From positions 124,001 through 188,000 of the forward strand of contig NZ_QOLA01000009.1 in assembly GCF_003324565.1 (NCBI RefSeq): a DNA stretch of 64,000 nucleotides. Reading direction: 5' to 3'. This stretch comes from Streptomyces sp. SDr-06. GTDB taxonomy: Bacteria; Actinomycetota; Actinomycetes; Streptomycetales; Streptomycetaceae. Shown here piece by piece: positions 63,040 to 64,000 of this stretch (within the stretch, counting starts at the first letter, position 1; each line of letters opens with the position of its first letter). Under the pieces are notes generated by a model, which searched no databases, was not told where the DNA came from, and saw only the letters and a list, made by a program, of their open reading frames with translations. The position numbers were made by a program, and so were the translations under genes.

Positions 63040-64000
63040 ATGACGGACATCATCAAGCTCACCGCCGCCGAGATCGCCTCGAAGATCGCGTCCGGCGAGC
63101 TCACGGCCGTCGAGGTCACCGAGGCCCACCTGGCCCGCATCGAGGCCGTGGACGAGAAGGTCCACGCCTTCCTGCACGTCGACCGCGAGGGCGCGCTCGC
63201 GCAGGCCCGCGCCGTCGACGCCAAGCGCGCGGCCGGCGAGAAGCTCGGCCCGCTGGCCGGTGTGCCCCTGGCGCTGAAGGACATCTTCACCACCGAGGGC
63301 ATCCCGACCACCGTCGGCTCGAAGATCCTCGAAGGCTGGATCCCGCCGTACGACGCGACGCTCACCAAGCGCCTCAAGGACGCCGACGTCGTCATCCTCG
63401 GCAAGACCAACATGGACGAGTTCGCCATGGGGTCCTCCACCGAGAACAGCGCGTACGGCCCGACGGGCAACCCGTGGGACCTCACCCGCATCCCGGGCGG
63501 CTCCGGCGGCGGTTCGAGCGCGGCCCTCGCCTCCTACGAGGCCCCGCTCGCCATCGGCACGGACACCGGCGGCTCCATCCGCCAGCCCGCCGCCGTCACC
63601 GGCACCGTCGGCGTCAAGCCGACCTACGGCGCCGTCTCCCGCTACGGCATGGTCGCCTTCTCGTCCTCCCTCGACCAGGGCGGACCCTGCGCCCGTACGG
63701 TCCTGGACGCGGCGCTCCTGCACGAAGTCATCGCCGGGCACGACCCGCTCGACTCGACGTCCATCGACGCGCCGGTCCCGCCGGTCGTCGAGGCCGCCCG
63801 CAACGGCAGCGTCTCGGGCATGCGCGTCGGCGTCGTCAAGCAGTTCGCGGGCGAGGGCTACCAGGCCGGTGTCGTCCAGCGCTTCAACGAGTCGGTCGAG
63901 CTGCTCAAGTCGCTCGGTGCCGAGATCGTCGAGCTGGACTGCCCGTCCTTCGACCTGGCGCTCTCCGCGTACTACCTGATCGCGCCGTCGGAGTGCTCCT
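63040..64000 (+). CDS. gatA: Glutamyl-tRNA(Gln) amidotransferase subunit A (5' part)
   Basis: First 320 codons; the gene runs out of the window. The amidase-signature triad is complete: Lys80 (PLALKDIF), Ser155 (in GGSGGGSS) and Ser179 (DTGGSIRQP). GatA releases ammonia from glutamine for the GatB transamidation step. GGGGGAGG precedes the ATG. Confidence 0.97.
   Translation, partial: MTDIIKLTAAEIASKIASGELTAVEVTEAHLARIEAVDEKVHAFLHVDREGALAQARAVDAKRAAGEKLGPLAGVPLALKDIFTTEGIPTTVGSKILEGWIPPYDATLTKRLKDADVVILGKTNMDEFAMGSSTENSAYGPTGNPWDLTRIPGGSGGGSSAALASYEAPLAIGTDTGGSIRQPAAVTGTVGVKPTYGAVSRYGMVAFSSSLDQGGPCARTVLDAALLHEVIAGHDPLDSTSIDAPVPPVVEAARNGSVSGMRVGVVKQFAGEGYQAGVVQRFNESVELLKSLGAEIVELDCPSFDLALSAYYLIAPSECS

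Overview
The window is high-GC actinobacterial chromosome, almost certainly Streptomyces. The signs are strong third-position G/C in every reading frame that looks real, many GTG and a few TTG starts, several starts that fit leaderless transcription, a CabC-type calcium-binding protein, many secreted or lipoprotein enzymes, and GC-rich interspersed intergenic repeats. From memory, the gene order closely follows the S. coelicolor core interval that runs from glycogen phosphorylase to gatCA. No rRNA, tRNA, CRISPR array, insertion sequence or prophage was seen.

Layout. 1-5.9 kb: end of a glycogen phosphorylase gene, a secreted M4 metalloprotease, a regulator with both GntR and TetR domains divergent from an MFS exporter, and a DinB-like protein. 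5.9-16.5 kb: a DUF1266 protein, an acetyltransferase, a heterodimeric ABC exporter, then an ABC-2 exporter followed by a histidine kinase/LuxR response regulator pair, and an ICMT-like membrane methyltransferase. 16.6-25.8 kb: glycogen debranching enzyme, two tandem L,D-transpeptidase lipoproteins, a crotonase, an RsbW-like ATPase, and a coupled pair made of a degenerate NodB lipoprotein and a beta-propeller lipoprotein. 25.8-27.7 kb: a cyclodipeptide synthase coupled to a cytochrome P450, a compact natural-product locus. 27.9-34.6 kb: acetyltransferase, calcium-binding protein, F420-type reductase, then glycine/serine catabolism (sdaA, glyA, gcvH, gcvT) behind a tandem glycine riboswitch.

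34.6-44.0 kb: a P-loop protein, two SseB-domain proteins, and a five-gene oligopeptide ABC importer. 44.1-49.6 kb: secreted M1 peptidase, TRIC-like channel, thioesterase-like protein, WYL and TetR regulators, two small membrane proteins. 49.6-57.6 kb: cysteine desulfurase and mnmA (tRNA 2-thiouridine) around an amidase, a quinone-oxidoreductase-like protein divergent from a GlxA-type AraC regulator, a DUF427 gene broken by an amber codon, a LOG-family protein, an SDR and a MetE-like protein. 57.6-64.0 kb: ligA, a membrane GGDEF-EAL protein, a repeat-rich gap, gatC and the start of gatA.

How the parts work together. GcvT, GcvH and GlyA interconvert glycine and serine one-carbon units and SdaA drains serine to pyruvate; the riboswitch lets glycine switch on the operon. 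Cysteine desulfurase supplies sulfur for MnmA. The two lipoprotein transpeptidases and the amidase act on peptidoglycan, and the Opp system imports peptides that the secreted M4 and M1 peptidases could release. The most interesting accessory element is the CDPS-P450 pair, which should make an oxidised diketopiperazine. Also notable are the dual-DNA-binding regulator, intergenic repeats that have become coding sequence in an ABC transporter, a 37-codon ORF ending in a 17-bp perfect hairpin, and shared or perfect operator palindromes.
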